DNA of 60,335 nt from Candidatus Daviesbacteria bacterium (GTDB lineage Bacteria > Patescibacteriota > Microgenomatia > Daviesbacterales > UBA10151), in NCBI GenBank assembly GCA_016195715.1, contig JACPZA010000031.1, positions 1 to 60,335 on the forward strand, given 5' to 3'. This document shows, one piece after another, positions 40,817-49,453 of this stretch (its first letter is position 1; the number at the start of each line of letters is the position of its first letter). A program made the translations under genes and the position numbers. The notes below the pieces were generated by a model. That model was not told where the DNA came from, ran no database searches, and saw only the letters and a list, made by a program, of their open reading frames with translations.

Positions 40817-41377
40817 ATGTTAAATGTGACAGAGCTTCGTAGTGGAGCAGTATTTAAAGAAGCTGGGAATTTTTTACAAGTGCTTTCATATGAGCATATT
40901 AAAATGGGTCGAGGCTCAGGTAATGTGAAAGTTAAAGTTAAAAATTTAAAAACTGGATCGACTACTGAGAAATCTTTTATTACTGGAGCCAGAGTAGATG
41001 AGGCAAATGTTGAGAAAAGAAAAGCTCAGTTTTTGTATCAAGATGGTGAGATTTTCAACTTCATGGATCCAGTTAGTTTTGAACAATATTCTTTGCCTAA
41101 GCAAGTAGTTTCAGATGCTTATAAATTTTTAAGAGATGGGTTAGAAGTTAATTTATTAGTCGTTGATGGGGAGCCGTTGGCTGTTGAGCTACCTTTGAGT
41201 TTAGTATATTCAATTTCAGAAACTGGACCAGAAGAAAAAGGTAATACTGTTTCTAGCGTTTATAAAGAAGCTGTTTTGGATAATGGATTGATTATTAAAG
41301 TCCCAATGTTTATGAAAGTTGGCGAGCATGTTAAAGTAGATACTAGAACAGGTCAATATGTAGAGCGGGTCAAGTAA
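40817..41377 (+). CDS. efp: Translation elongation factor P
   Basis: Relieves ribosome stalling on proline runs. 186 residues with KOW-like, S1-like and C-terminal OB domains, ending 'VKVDTRTGQYVERVK'. The tip loop reads 'EHIKMGRGSGNVKV', with Arg32 at the modified-residue position and Met in place of the usual Pro30. Arg32 occurs in EF-P forms modified by rhamnose, but no EarP-like gene is in this window, so modification cannot be inferred. Confidence 0.96.
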   Translation: MLNVTELRSGAVFKEAGNFLQVLSYEHIKMGRGSGNVKVKVKNLKTGSTTEKSFITGARVDEANVEKRKAQFLYQDGEIFNFMDPVSFEQYSLPKQVVSDAYKFLRDGLEVNLLVVDGEPLAVELPLSLVYSISETGPEEKGNTVSSVYKEAVLDNGLIIKVPMFMKVGEHVKVDTRTGQYVERVK

Positions 41378-41383
41378 AAGAAG

Positions 41384-42274
41384 ATGAAAAAAATTAAAAA
41401 AGCATTAATTCCAGCTGCAGGATTTGGAACTAGGTTTTTGCCTCAAACCAAAGCCATGCCTAAAGAGATGATGCCTTTGGTGGATAAACCCATAATTCAG
41501 CGAGTAGTTGAAGAGCTAGTTGAGGCTGGAATAGAAACAATTGTTATTATCACCGGTTGGAACAAGCGTTCAATTGAAGATCATTTTGACCATCAATTTG
41601 AATTAGAAGAAAAACTGGCTCGAAGTGGAAAAACCAAAGAGCTGGAGATGGTTCAAAAAATCTCAGATTTAGCTGAATTTGTTTATATTCGTCAAAAAGG
41701 TGTTTCTGGTAATGCTACACCAATTTTAAATGCTCGTCATATTATGAACAATGATCCATTTATGGTTTTTTGGGGGGATGATTTTGTGGATGCTACTCCA
41801 TCCAGGGCCAAACAGCTAATTGAAGCTTATGAAAAATATCAATCCACAATTCTTGGAGCTACTAAAGCCAAATCTGATGAATACTATAGAAAGTATGGTT
41901 TTGCTGGCGGAGAAAAGCAAGCAGATGGTGTAATTAAAGTTGACAAGGTTGTGGAAAAGCCAGGTAGTAAAGAAAACTCCCCATCTGATTTAGCAATAAT
42001 TTCTGGTTTTATTTTTACTCCAGAAATTTATGATTTCTTAGAAGAAGCAAAAAAAAATTTGGGAGAAAATGAAGAACTAGTTTATACTTTAGGTCTTCAA
42101 AAAATGATTGATCAGGGTATTCCAGTTCATGCGCTAGAGATTCAAAATGGTGTTTATCGAGATACTGGAAATAAATTAGAATATTTAAAAACTTTGGTTG
42201 AATATGGTTTAAGTCACAATGGATTGGGTAAAGAATTTGCTGAATATTTAAAAGCTTTAACTAAAACTCTTTAA
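41384..42274 (+). CDS. galU: UTP-glucose-1-phosphate uridylyltransferase
   Basis: Makes UDP-glucose for surface polysaccharides. 296 residues. 'ALIPAAGFGTRFLPQTKAMPKEM' region (nucleotide binding), 'VFWGDDFVDATPSRAKQL' (metal Asp), 'YGFAGGEKQADGVIKVDKVV' and 'VEKPGSKENSPSDLAIISGF' are all diagnostic. Six bases after efp. Confidence 0.95.
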   Translation: MKKIKKALIPAAGFGTRFLPQTKAMPKEMMPLVDKPIIQRVVEELVEAGIETIVIITGWNKRSIEDHFDHQFELEEKLARSGKTKELEMVQKISDLAEFVYIRQKGVSGNATPILNARHIMNNDPFMVFWGDDFVDATPSRAKQLIEAYEKYQSTILGATKAKSDEYYRKYGFAGGEKQADGVIKVDKVVEKPGSKENSPSDLAIISGFIFTPEIYDFLEEAKKNLGENEELVYTLGLQKMIDQGIPVHALEIQNGVYRDTGNKLEYLKTLVEYGLSHNGLGKEFAEYLKALTKTL

Positions 42275-42276
42275 GA

Positions 42277-42717
42277 TTAAATTCTTTTTAAAATAATCAC
42301 CAATAAAAAAACTGCCACTACTTGGGTGACAATTCCCCAAGGTAGCTTAGCTTTTCCTTGAATTGAAGACATAAATTTATAAATCCAGGAAAAAGGGGGA
42401 AAGCGCCAGTTCAAAAACCAATAAGGAGCTTCAATAATATCCAGAGCTTCTGAAGCTAAAACACAAGTTACAAAATAGCCAAAATTAACTCTTTGCCCAA
42501 AGATTAGATAAGATAATATAAATCCTAAACAGAGATCAAAAGCCGCCTCTAGGAAAAATTTCAACTTAGTTTTTTTTCTCCAACCCCAACCAAAATCCCA
42601 ATGGGGAACCATATCTAAAACTATGTGGGAAGTTAACGCTAAACTTACACCCAAGACTGGATCAGGAATTGTGGCTGCAATTGCTCCACCAACCAGAGCA
42701 TGGGTTGTAGCGGTCAT
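42277..42717 (-). CDS. Hypothetical integral membrane protein
   Basis: About 146 residues with three or four hydrophobic segments. The start 'MTATTHALVGGAIAATIPDP' resembles small membrane-bound hydrolase-like proteins with 'HIVLDMVPHWDFGWGW', where several conserved His and Asp could bind metal. I choose ATG 42717 because the longer frame (42744) adds a weak N-terminus. Convergent with galU, divergent from lgt. Function unknown. Confidence 0.6.
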   Translation of the reverse strand: MTATTHALVGGAIAATIPDPVLGVSLALTSHIVLDMVPHWDFGWGWRKKTKLKFFLEAAFDLCLGFILSYLIFGQRVNFGYFVTCVLASEALDIIEAPYWFLNWRFPPFSWIYKFMSSIQGKAKLPWGIVTQVVAVFLLVIILKRI

Positions 42718-42736
42718 AATGGCCAGTATATCCCAA

Positions 42737-42766
42737 TTGGTCAAAGTCAGTCAAATTTGGTAATAT
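42737..42766 (+). promoter_or_regulatory. lgt promoter
   Basis: TTGGTC (42737-42742), 18-base spacer, TAATAT (42761-42766) preceded by TGG (extended -10). It supports the lgt start at 42778 rather than the upstream in-frame ATG at 42700. Confidence 0.5.
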
Positions 42767-42777
42767 TGAGCAAGCAA

Positions 42778-43692
42778 ATGTATCCAATTCTGTTTAAAAT
42801 TGGTTCTTTATCTATCTCTTCCTTTGGACTCTTTCTATCTTTAGGACTACTTTTTGGCACTTTTATTATTTGGAGACTTTCTAAAGTTTATGATTTAGAT
42901 CCAGAGAAAACTTTAGATTTAATATTTCTGACTTTTTTTGGAGGGATTATTGGGGGAAGGCTTTATTATGTTTTATTCCATTTATCCGAATTTAAAAATT
43001 TAACTAGAATTTTTTTGATTAACCGTTACCCAGGCTTGTCTTTTTGGGGAGGCTTTTTTATTGGCTTTTTAATTTTAAATTATTTAACAAAGAGACAAAA
43101 ATTAAATTTTTGGTTAGTGGCAGATTTAGCTGCTGTAGGTTTTTTTGCAGGTTTAAGCTTAGGAAGCTTAGGTTGTCTTTTGGGTAGCTGTCAATACGGA
43201 GTAACATCAAATTTACCCTTTGCAGTTACTCAAATTGGGGTAATTGGCGGGAGGTTACCAGTTCAATTTGGTTATTTTATATTATTTTTACTGGCTTTAA
43301 TTTTTCTTTGGCGAATGTGTTTAAGATTTCATTTTACAGGCAAAGTTGCATCTGTTGCATTGATTCTGCTTGGCTTAATCAAGTTTCCACTAGATTTTTA
43401 CCGTGGCGACGAACCTAAAGTTTTAGGAAATTTTAACGAGGGACATTTCTTTGCTGTCTTCTCAGCTCTTTTAGGAATTGTTATCTATTACAGGCAAAGC
43501 AAAAAGTCCTTTATTACCGACTTAAAGTTTTTAGCCTATTTTTTTATAAATTCAAAAGTTAGGAATACTACACTATCAAAGTTTAATAAGACTTGGTATA
43601 ATCTTAAAGTTAATTTTAGGATTTCTTATCTAAATTTCAAAAAACAACTATTTAAAAAATTAAATGTTAAATCTAACCCGAACCAATTTTAA
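42778..43692 (+). CDS. lgt: Prolipoprotein diacylglyceryl transferase
   Basis: Transfers diacylglycerol to the Cys of prolipoproteins in the cytoplasmic membrane. About 304 residues, seven helices. 'MYPILFKIGSLSISSFGL' is the standard opening; 'FFGGIIGGRLYYVLFH' and 'PGLSFWGGFFIGFLI' are the conserved Gly-rich helices, then 'LGSLGCLLGSCQYG' replaces the usual 'GRIGNFINGE' signature, as in other Patescibacteria. 'RLPVQFGYFILFL' is the last motif. The C-terminus overlaps the next gene by 29 bases. Confidence 0.85.
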   Translation: MYPILFKIGSLSISSFGLFLSLGLLFGTFIIWRLSKVYDLDPEKTLDLIFLTFFGGIIGGRLYYVLFHLSEFKNLTRIFLINRYPGLSFWGGFFIGFLILNYLTKRQKLNFWLVADLAAVGFFAGLSLGSLGCLLGSCQYGVTSNLPFAVTQIGVIGGRLPVQFGYFILFLLALIFLWRMCLRFHFTGKVASVALILLGLIKFPLDFYRGDEPKVLGNFNEGHFFAVFSALLGIVIYYRQSKKSFITDLKFLAYFFINSKVRNTTLSKFNKTWYNLKVNFRISYLNFKKQLFKKLNVKSNPNQF

Positions 43693-44023
43693 CTCTATAA
43701 AAAATAAGCTTCTTAGACAAAAGCAAAAAGTTGAAGGAGAACTTAGAGAACTAGATAAAAAAGATCCAGTCATGTTAGACGGGTTGGCTGAAAGCAGTGA
43801 ACCTGGAACTGAGTCGTGGATGGCTGATGTGCACAATCAAGTGGTAGCAGTTAAGCAAAATTTACATGCGCTTCTTTCTAAAATTAAAAAATCTTTAGTT
43901 AATTTAAAAACTGGCAAATATGGAAAGTGTGAAGTTTGTGGTAAGATTATTGAAAGAGCTAGACTTGAAGCTATGCCAACTGCAACTGATTGTTTATCAT
44001 GTTCTAAAAAAGCTTTCAAATGA
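43664..44023 (+). CDS. DksA/TraR-type zinc finger protein
   Basis: A 119-residue protein with a coiled N-terminal helix pair (about 8-75) and a C4 zinc finger 'GKCEVCGKIIERARLEAMPT' ... 'DCLSC' (about 86-113). This is the DksA/TraR architecture that binds RNA polymerase through its secondary channel. Acidic tip residues between the helices ('DKKDPVMLDGLAESSEP') are at the expected place. Overlaps the lgt end. Confidence 0.88.
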   Translation: MLNLTRTNFNSIKNKLLRQKQKVEGELRELDKKDPVMLDGLAESSEPGTESWMADVHNQVVAVKQNLHALLSKIKKSLVNLKTGKYGKCEVCGKIIERARLEAMPTATDCLSCSKKAFK

Positions 44024-44116
44024 TCTTCTAGTTAAAACTTATATAACCCTCATGTTTACTTCTTACAAAACTTATCTAACTATTAATTTTGGGGCAAAAA
44101 ATATAGATCTTTTAAT

Positions 44117-45808
44117 ATGATGAGTAGTTCCTCTAAAAAATATTCTGACAAATATGTAATTGCAATTGACAAAGAGATCACTTATCAACCTCAAAAAATT
44201 GTTCTAAATGGAAAAAACTTAACGATTCAAGAAGTTTTAGCTGTTTCTAGAAATAAATTTAACTTCGAACTCACTACAGATTCTAAGGTGATTAATAGAA
44301 TAGAAGAATGCTTTCAAAAGATGATGGAGGATGTCAAAAATGGTGTGCCAGTTTATGGGGCTAATACAGGTTATGGTGCCCAAGCTTCTAGAGTATTAAC
44401 TCAGGGTTCACCAACAGAGCGGGTTAATTTGGCTAAATTGATCTCAGAAGGGATTGCGCATGTTGATGTAACAGTTGGGCCAACTTTTTCAGCTGATGTA
44501 ATAAGGGCAGCGATATTGATCAGGATTAATATGCTAATGCAGGGTGTAAGTGGGATTAAAATAGATGATTTAAAAATTTATCAGCAACTTTTAAATAATC
44601 AAATAACCCCAGTCGTCAATCAATATGGAGGAATTGGAGCCTCTGGAGACTTAGCTCACAATGGTCGGGTTTTAAGTGCTGCTCGAGGTTTAAAAGGGGT
44701 TCAGGTTTGGAATAAAACAGGCAAAATTGTCGAGGCCAGTGAAGCTTTAAAAAAAGCTCATATTCCACTGCTAAATTTAAACCCTAAAGCAGGATTAGGA
44801 CTTGTGAATGGAGATAATTTTTCATCAGCACTGGCACTTCTTTTAACTGTTGATACTTTGGAATTATTGCTGATTAGTACAGTTGTAGGTGCAATGATGA
44901 TTGAGGTTTTGCATGGAACAGACAGATCTTTTCATCCCGTATTAAGCGAGGTGCGTCCACATCCAGGACAAAGAGAAGTTGCTAGTCTGTATAGATATTT
45001 ACTCAAGGGAAGCAAATTGGCTTACCAGGAGATGTCCGGACATCAGTTAAGACCAGATGGCATTAAGGTTCAGGATGCTTATAGTTTAAGAGGAATTTCT
45101 CAATATCAAGGTGTTAATTTTGAAAAGATTAAATCACTTCTGGAAATAATTGAAATTAATATTAACTCAGTTTCTGATAATCCTCTTTGGGTACCTCCCG
45201 AATACACCGTAGACGATGAAAAACCCTGGCAATGGGTGAGTGGGGGAAATTTTTTAGCAATGCATATGGTAGAAGTTATGGATTCCCTTAGAAAAATTAT
45301 GACCCAAATTGTAAAGTTAAATGATCGTCATCTAGCTAGACTTGTTAATCCAAACGATAATAATGGTTTACCTCCTAATTTATCAGATAAGTCAGCTATA
45401 ACAGGTTGTGCGTTTAAGGGTGTACAAATTCAATCAGGTATGTTTGAGGTTTATTCATCGCTTTTGTCAATTCCAGTAAGTACTTTTTTTGGAGTTCATG
45501 AAGAGGGAAATCAAGATATAACTTCGCATGCTCTAACTTCTGGAATTTTTGGTTTGGAAAATTTAAGAATTGCTAGGTACTCAATAGCTCAAAATTTATT
45601 AGCAGTTGCTCAAGCTGTAGATTTTCGAGGAGGAATAACTAAGCTGTCCCCAAAAACTCAAGCAGTTTATAAGCTAATTCGAGATAGTGTAGATTACTTA
45701 GGAGAGGAAAAACCCTTGAATAATGATATTGAAGCTATCTATCAAGCTCTTATTAATGGTGATTTAATTAATTTAATTAGAGAGAAAGTTTTTAGTGAGT
45801 ACAGCTAA
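44117..45808 (+). CDS. MIO-dependent aromatic amino acid ammonia-lyase family enzyme
   Basis: HAL/PAL/TAL family member, 563 residues. The MIO cofactor forms from Ala-Ser-Gly in 'GGIGASGDLAHNGR' (about 174-187). 'VYGANTGYGAQASR' carries the catalytic Tyr and 'HGTDRSFHPVLSEVRPHPGQ' follows. The selectivity pair aligned with HAL Ser-His, PAL Phe-Leu and TAL His-Leu reads Leu-Ile here ('VNLAKLISEG'), so histidine and tyrosine are unlikely and a non-polar aromatic substrate or a mutase is possible. Two ATG codons are adjacent (44117, 44120). It overlaps the ligase gene by 14 bases; four genes form an apparent biosynthetic operon. Confidence 0.88.
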   Translation: MMSSSSKKYSDKYVIAIDKEITYQPQKIVLNGKNLTIQEVLAVSRNKFNFELTTDSKVINRIEECFQKMMEDVKNGVPVYGANTGYGAQASRVLTQGSPTERVNLAKLISEGIAHVDVTVGPTFSADVIRAAILIRINMLMQGVSGIKIDDLKIYQQLLNNQITPVVNQYGGIGASGDLAHNGRVLSAARGLKGVQVWNKTGKIVEASEALKKAHIPLLNLNPKAGLGLVNGDNFSSALALLLTVDTLELLLISTVVGAMMIEVLHGTDRSFHPVLSEVRPHPGQREVASLYRYLLKGSKLAYQEMSGHQLRPDGIKVQDAYSLRGISQYQGVNFEKIKSLLEIIEININSVSDNPLWVPPEYTVDDEKPWQWVSGGNFLAMHMVEVMDSLRKIMTQIVKLNDRHLARLVNPNDNNGLPPNLSDKSAITGCAFKGVQIQSGMFEVYSSLLSIPVSTFFGVHEEGNQDITSHALTSGIFGLENLRIARYSIAQNLLAVAQAVDFRGGITKLSPKTQAVYKLIRDSVDYLGEEKPLNNDIEAIYQALINGDLINLIREKVFSEYS

Positions 45809-47276
45809 TCATCTAAAAAAGTCAAATCAATTACTGTTTAAAAATTGGCTATTCAACCAATCCTTTTATGATACTAGCTTATTAAAAAATGAAGCTTTGC
45901 TTATAAAGATTGCTAAACAAAAAGCTTTAAAGTTATTTCATAGTGCAGCGCTTAGAGTTCCGGCATATAAAGATTTTTTAAAAAAAAAATCTATTAAACC
46001 TTCTTTAATTAAAACCTTTGCTGATTTTGAAAAAATCCCTGTAACTTCTAAAGAAAATTATATTGAGACTTATTCTATGAAGGAGCGGTGTTGGGATGGT
46101 CAACTTGAAGGTATGCACATGATCTCAACAAGTTCTGGTACAACTGGTAAACCACTTCTTTGGCCTAGGGACTTAATTAGCGAAATTGAGGGAGCATTTG
46201 CTCATGAACTAATTTTGAAAAATATTTTTTCTGTGGATAAAAAAAAGACTTTATTTTTAAATGGTTTTGCCATGGGGAATTGGATTGCTGGTACTTTTAC
46301 AACAGCTTGTGTTAATTTGGTTTCTTGGAAAGGTTATAAGCTAACTTTGATGACTCCAGGCTATGTCTTAAAAGCCATCGTAGATATTTTGCAAGAAGAG
46401 TTCATAAATGACTTTGATCAAATTATCCTAACTGGGCATACACCTTTTTTAAAAGAAATAGTTGAAGAAATTGTTAAACAAAAGATTAATTTAACTAAAA
46501 TTGATTTTCGGTTGCTTGGAACTGGACAAGCAATTAGTGAAAATTGGCGCGATTATTTAATTAATCTTTTAAAAGGCGATGAAACTTCAGTTATTAATCT
46601 CTATGGATCTGCTGATGCAGCTTTGATGGGATTTGAAACTCCCTTATCAATCAAAATTAGAAAATTTATCTTTGCAAATCAAAACATAAATAAAAAACTT
46701 TTTCAAAAAAATAGATTTCCATCAATTTATAATTTTGATCCAAGACTAACTTTTTTTGAGGCAATTGATGGAGAACTTTGTATTACCAAAAATTCTGGTT
46801 GTCCATTAATTAAATATAATATTCATGATGAAGGAGGAGTGTTAAAAAATCAGGAATTGAGTAGTTTACTGAGTGAAGATGTAGAATTTCAACTCCCATT
46901 TGTTTATTTATTTGGTAGAGAAAAGTTCATGGTAAAATTTTTTGGAGCCAATCTTTATTCAGAACATATCCAATTTGCTCTCAATCACCAAAAGCTTCAA
47001 CCATTTATCACTGGAAGGTATTTAGCAGAAGTGGGGACTGATGAATCTCATAATGATAAATTAATTTTTAAGATTGAATTAGCCAGTGGAGTAAACCAAG
47101 AGGAGAATTTAGTTAAATTAATACAAGAAACTTTTATGAATGAAGTTAAAAAAATAAATAGTGAGTATGATTATGTACTAAATCAAATGGGAGTGAAAGC
47201 AATACCAGAGATAAATTTATTTGAACACGGACATCCAGATTATTTTCCTTTAGATAAAATCAAAAAAAATGGTTAA
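45795..47276 (+). CDS. Adenylate-forming ligase (PaaK/CapK-like)
   Basis: A 493-residue acyl-activating enzyme of the phenylacetate-CoA ligase type. The ATP loop 'STSSGTTGKPLLWPRD' lies at about 112-127; the A5-like motif is 'NLYGSADAALMGFET' (about 270), with 'LFGREKFMVKFFGANLY' in the C-terminal hinge. It would activate a carboxylic acid, plausibly the product of the ammonia-lyase encoded just upstream, as an acyl-AMP or CoA ester. GTG start. It overlaps both neighbours (14 and 8 bases). Confidence 0.82.
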   Translation: MSTANHLKKSNQLLFKNWLFNQSFYDTSLLKNEALLIKIAKQKALKLFHSAALRVPAYKDFLKKKSIKPSLIKTFADFEKIPVTSKENYIETYSMKERCWDGQLEGMHMISTSSGTTGKPLLWPRDLISEIEGAFAHELILKNIFSVDKKKTLFLNGFAMGNWIAGTFTTACVNLVSWKGYKLTLMTPGYVLKAIVDILQEEFINDFDQIILTGHTPFLKEIVEEIVKQKINLTKIDFRLLGTGQAISENWRDYLINLLKGDETSVINLYGSADAALMGFETPLSIKIRKFIFANQNINKKLFQKNRFPSIYNFDPRLTFFEAIDGELCITKNSGCPLIKYNIHDEGGVLKNQELSSLLSEDVEFQLPFVYLFGREKFMVKFFGANLYSEHIQFALNHQKLQPFITGRYLAEVGTDESHNDKLIFKIELASGVNQEENLVKLIQETFMNEVKKINSEYDYVLNQMGVKAIPEINLFEHGHPDYFPLDKIKKNG

Positions 47277-48303
47277 AACAAAAAAAATTAAGCTTTCCAA
47301 TCGAGCAAAGCAGGAACTTCTAATTGAATTATGGGAGGATGCTGCGTTTAATAGAAATTCTTATCTGGAGCTGGAAAAGATGATTATAAACTATAAAAAG
47401 TCTAGACAAGAAAAATGTGATTTTGAATTAACTGATTTAGAAATTCTTTTTAATCTTTCTACATCACGAAATAGAAATTTAATAAATTATGAACAACAAA
47501 GAAACCTTTCAAGTAAGATAGTTGGTTTTTTTGGCTTAAGCGTTGGAAGTCACGCAGCCATTACTTGGATTATAGAATCAAGATCTAGAGTAATAAAAAT
47601 TTCGGATCCAGATAAAATTTCTCCAACGAACTTAAATCGTTTGAGGTTAGGTTGGGAAGATATTGGGAAAGATAAAGTTGATGTGGTTAAACATCAATTA
47701 CTTAAAATAAACCCTTATCTAAATATAGTTCTAACAAAAAAAACTGATTTTAATACCATAAACAATATTTTTAATAATTCTCCAAAACTATCTGCTGTTA
47801 TTGATGCGATCGACGATATGGAAGGAAAAATTATTTTAAGAAAACTAGCAAAAGAGAATAAAATTCCTTTAATCTCGGCTGCAGATGTTGGAGATAATAT
47901 CGTATTAGATATAGAGAGATATGACCAAGATTTAAATCTTGAGCCTTTCTTAGGAAGGATTAGTAAGCAAGAAATTCAGTCTTTTCCCAAAATGTCAGAT
48001 CTTGAAAAAAAGAAAATGATTATTAAATTAGTGGGTTTTGAAGAAAACAGCGAACAAATGCTTGATTCTTTACTTGCGTTAGGGAAAGATCTTTCGACTT
48101 GGCCTCAACTAGGTGCGACTGCTACTATCGCAGGCGGAATAATCACAACGACTTTAAAAAAGATTTTTCTGGGAGAAAAAATAAAATCAGGCAGGTATTA
48201 TTTCTCCTTAGATTCGATACTCGTTCAGGATTTTAATTCAAAAACTAACCAAAAAGTGCGCAATGAAAAAATTAAGCAAATTAAGACTAAGTTTAAAATA
48301 TAG
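47269..48303 (+). CDS. ThiF/E1-like adenylyltransferase-fold protein
   Basis: A 344-residue E1-like protein. Nucleotide motif 'VGFFGLSVGSHAAITW' (about 84-99) and 'DPDKISPTNLNRLRLG' (about 117-132) give the family, followed by 'GKDKVDVVKHQLLKINPYL'. The zinc CxxC pairs and catalytic Cys of MoeB/ThiF enzymes are absent, so it likely adenylates or rearranges a small molecule and not a ubiquitin-like tail. The layout with the next gene resembles the fused ThiF-nitroreductase protein Rv1355c (MoeY) of mycobacteria, here as two genes. Confidence 0.75.
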   Translation: MVKTKKIKLSNRAKQELLIELWEDAAFNRNSYLELEKMIINYKKSRQEKCDFELTDLEILFNLSTSRNRNLINYEQQRNLSSKIVGFFGLSVGSHAAITWIIESRSRVIKISDPDKISPTNLNRLRLGWEDIGKDKVDVVKHQLLKINPYLNIVLTKKTDFNTINNIFNNSPKLSAVIDAIDDMEGKIILRKLAKENKIPLISAADVGDNIVLDIERYDQDLNLEPFLGRISKQEIQSFPKMSDLEKKKMIIKLVGFEENSEQMLDSLLALGKDLSTWPQLGATATIAGGIITTTLKKIFLGEKIKSGRYYFSLDSILVQDFNSKTNQKVRNEKIKQIKTKFKI

Positions 48304-48312
48304 AATGTACTT

Positions 48313-49404
48313 ATGAATTTTAATTTAACTGATAAAGAGATAGAGACACTTTTTAGGGCAGGAGAGCAATCTCCTTCTGGAGGAAATGTTCAACCTTGGA
48401 ACGTATCTCTTAAAAAAAACCTAATAGAGGTTACTTTGGATCCGATTCGCTCTAAAATTAGTGATTTTTTAGATGTTCACTGCTTTGCTTCTATCTTTGC
48501 TCTAGGGTGTTTTACTGAAAATATCTTGATTGCTGCAAGAAGCTTAGGTTTAAAATTTAATTATGAATTAAAAACTTCAGAAAAAGTAGAGTATTTTAAA
48601 GTTCAGATAACGTTTTTCGGGAGAGAGAAAGTTTATACAACAGAAGATCTTAGTATCTACGTTCCAAAGCGAGTAACAAATCGTCAAATATCAGATGGCA
48701 CAGTAATCGATCAAAAAGATATTGAATTGCTCATTAAACAATGCTTAGCTTTTTCAAAAGGACAGTTTAATTTAAATACATGCTCATCAAGTACTTCAAA
48801 AAAAAATATTGCTAGAATTTTAGGTAAGGCTGATGGAATAAGAATGACAAAACAAGAAACCTACGAACAAATGATGAGAGAATTTCGTTGGTCTGAATCA
48901 GAGGCAAAGCTATCAAAAGATGGTCTAGATCTAAAAACCCTAGAGCTACCTGGCAATGTAGAAAAACTTTTTTTTCTAATTCGAGACTATCCATTTATAA
49001 GAGAAAAATTTCCTTTAAAAATTTTTGAAGATTTTGCAAAACCTTTACTTTTAAATAGTTCACATCTTTGTTGTTTATCTACAAATTCTTCATTGAGTCC
49101 TCAAGTACTATTTGAGGGAGGGAGGATTTTAGAAAGAATTTGGTTAATTTCTACTAAACTTAATCTAGCTTTTCAACCCTGGACACCTCTTATCTATTTT
49201 TTAATCAGAACTGATTATTTTAAGGGAGAAGGATTTTCTAAGGAAGAGATTAAGTCAGTAAGAAATTTAGGAAAATTATTACGTAAAGAATTTTCTTTGA
49301 AAAATAAAGCTAATTTAGTTTTCTTCTTTAGGCTTTCTAAAGCAAAACCTGCCAGTTATAGGTCTATTAAAAGATCTTGGAGTGAATTTGTAACTATAAA
49401 TTAG
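48313..49404 (+). CDS. Nitroreductase-like (Acg-type) protein
   Basis: A 363-residue protein with the flavin-binding nitroreductase opening 'FRAGEQSPSGGNVQPWNVSL' (about 14-33) and 'YVPKRVTNRQISDGT', where the 'K/R.RxTNR' pattern is typical of Acg-like members. The fold is duplicated and the second half is diverged. Nitroreductase-type oxidoreductases in biosynthetic clusters oxidise azolines or reduce double bonds. It follows the ThiF-like gene by nine bases. Confidence 0.72.
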   Translation: MNFNLTDKEIETLFRAGEQSPSGGNVQPWNVSLKKNLIEVTLDPIRSKISDFLDVHCFASIFALGCFTENILIAARSLGLKFNYELKTSEKVEYFKVQITFFGREKVYTTEDLSIYVPKRVTNRQISDGTVIDQKDIELLIKQCLAFSKGQFNLNTCSSSTSKKNIARILGKADGIRMTKQETYEQMMREFRWSESEAKLSKDGLDLKTLELPGNVEKLFFLIRDYPFIREKFPLKIFEDFAKPLLLNSSHLCCLSTNSSLSPQVLFEGGRILERIWLISTKLNLAFQPWTPLIYFLIRTDYFKGEGFSKEEIKSVRNLGKLLRKEFSLKNKANLVFFFRLSKAKPASYRSIKRSWSEFVTIN

Positions 49405-49443
49405 AAAATGTTTTAGTTGCAGCTTATGTCGTTTGGGATTTAT

Positions 49444-49449
49444 TATAAT
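49444..49449 (+). promoter_or_regulatory. -10 box of the 7TM histidine kinase gene
   Basis: TATAAT with the ATG (49454) only four bases downstream, so the transcript should start at or inside the first codon. The -35 box is weak. Confidence 0.4.
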
Positions 49450-49453
49450 ACAT

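Noticed and set aside
44117-45808. Naming the MIO enzyme hutH (histidine ammonia-lyase)
   Set aside because: The Ser-His pair of histidine lyases is absent and no other hut gene is near.
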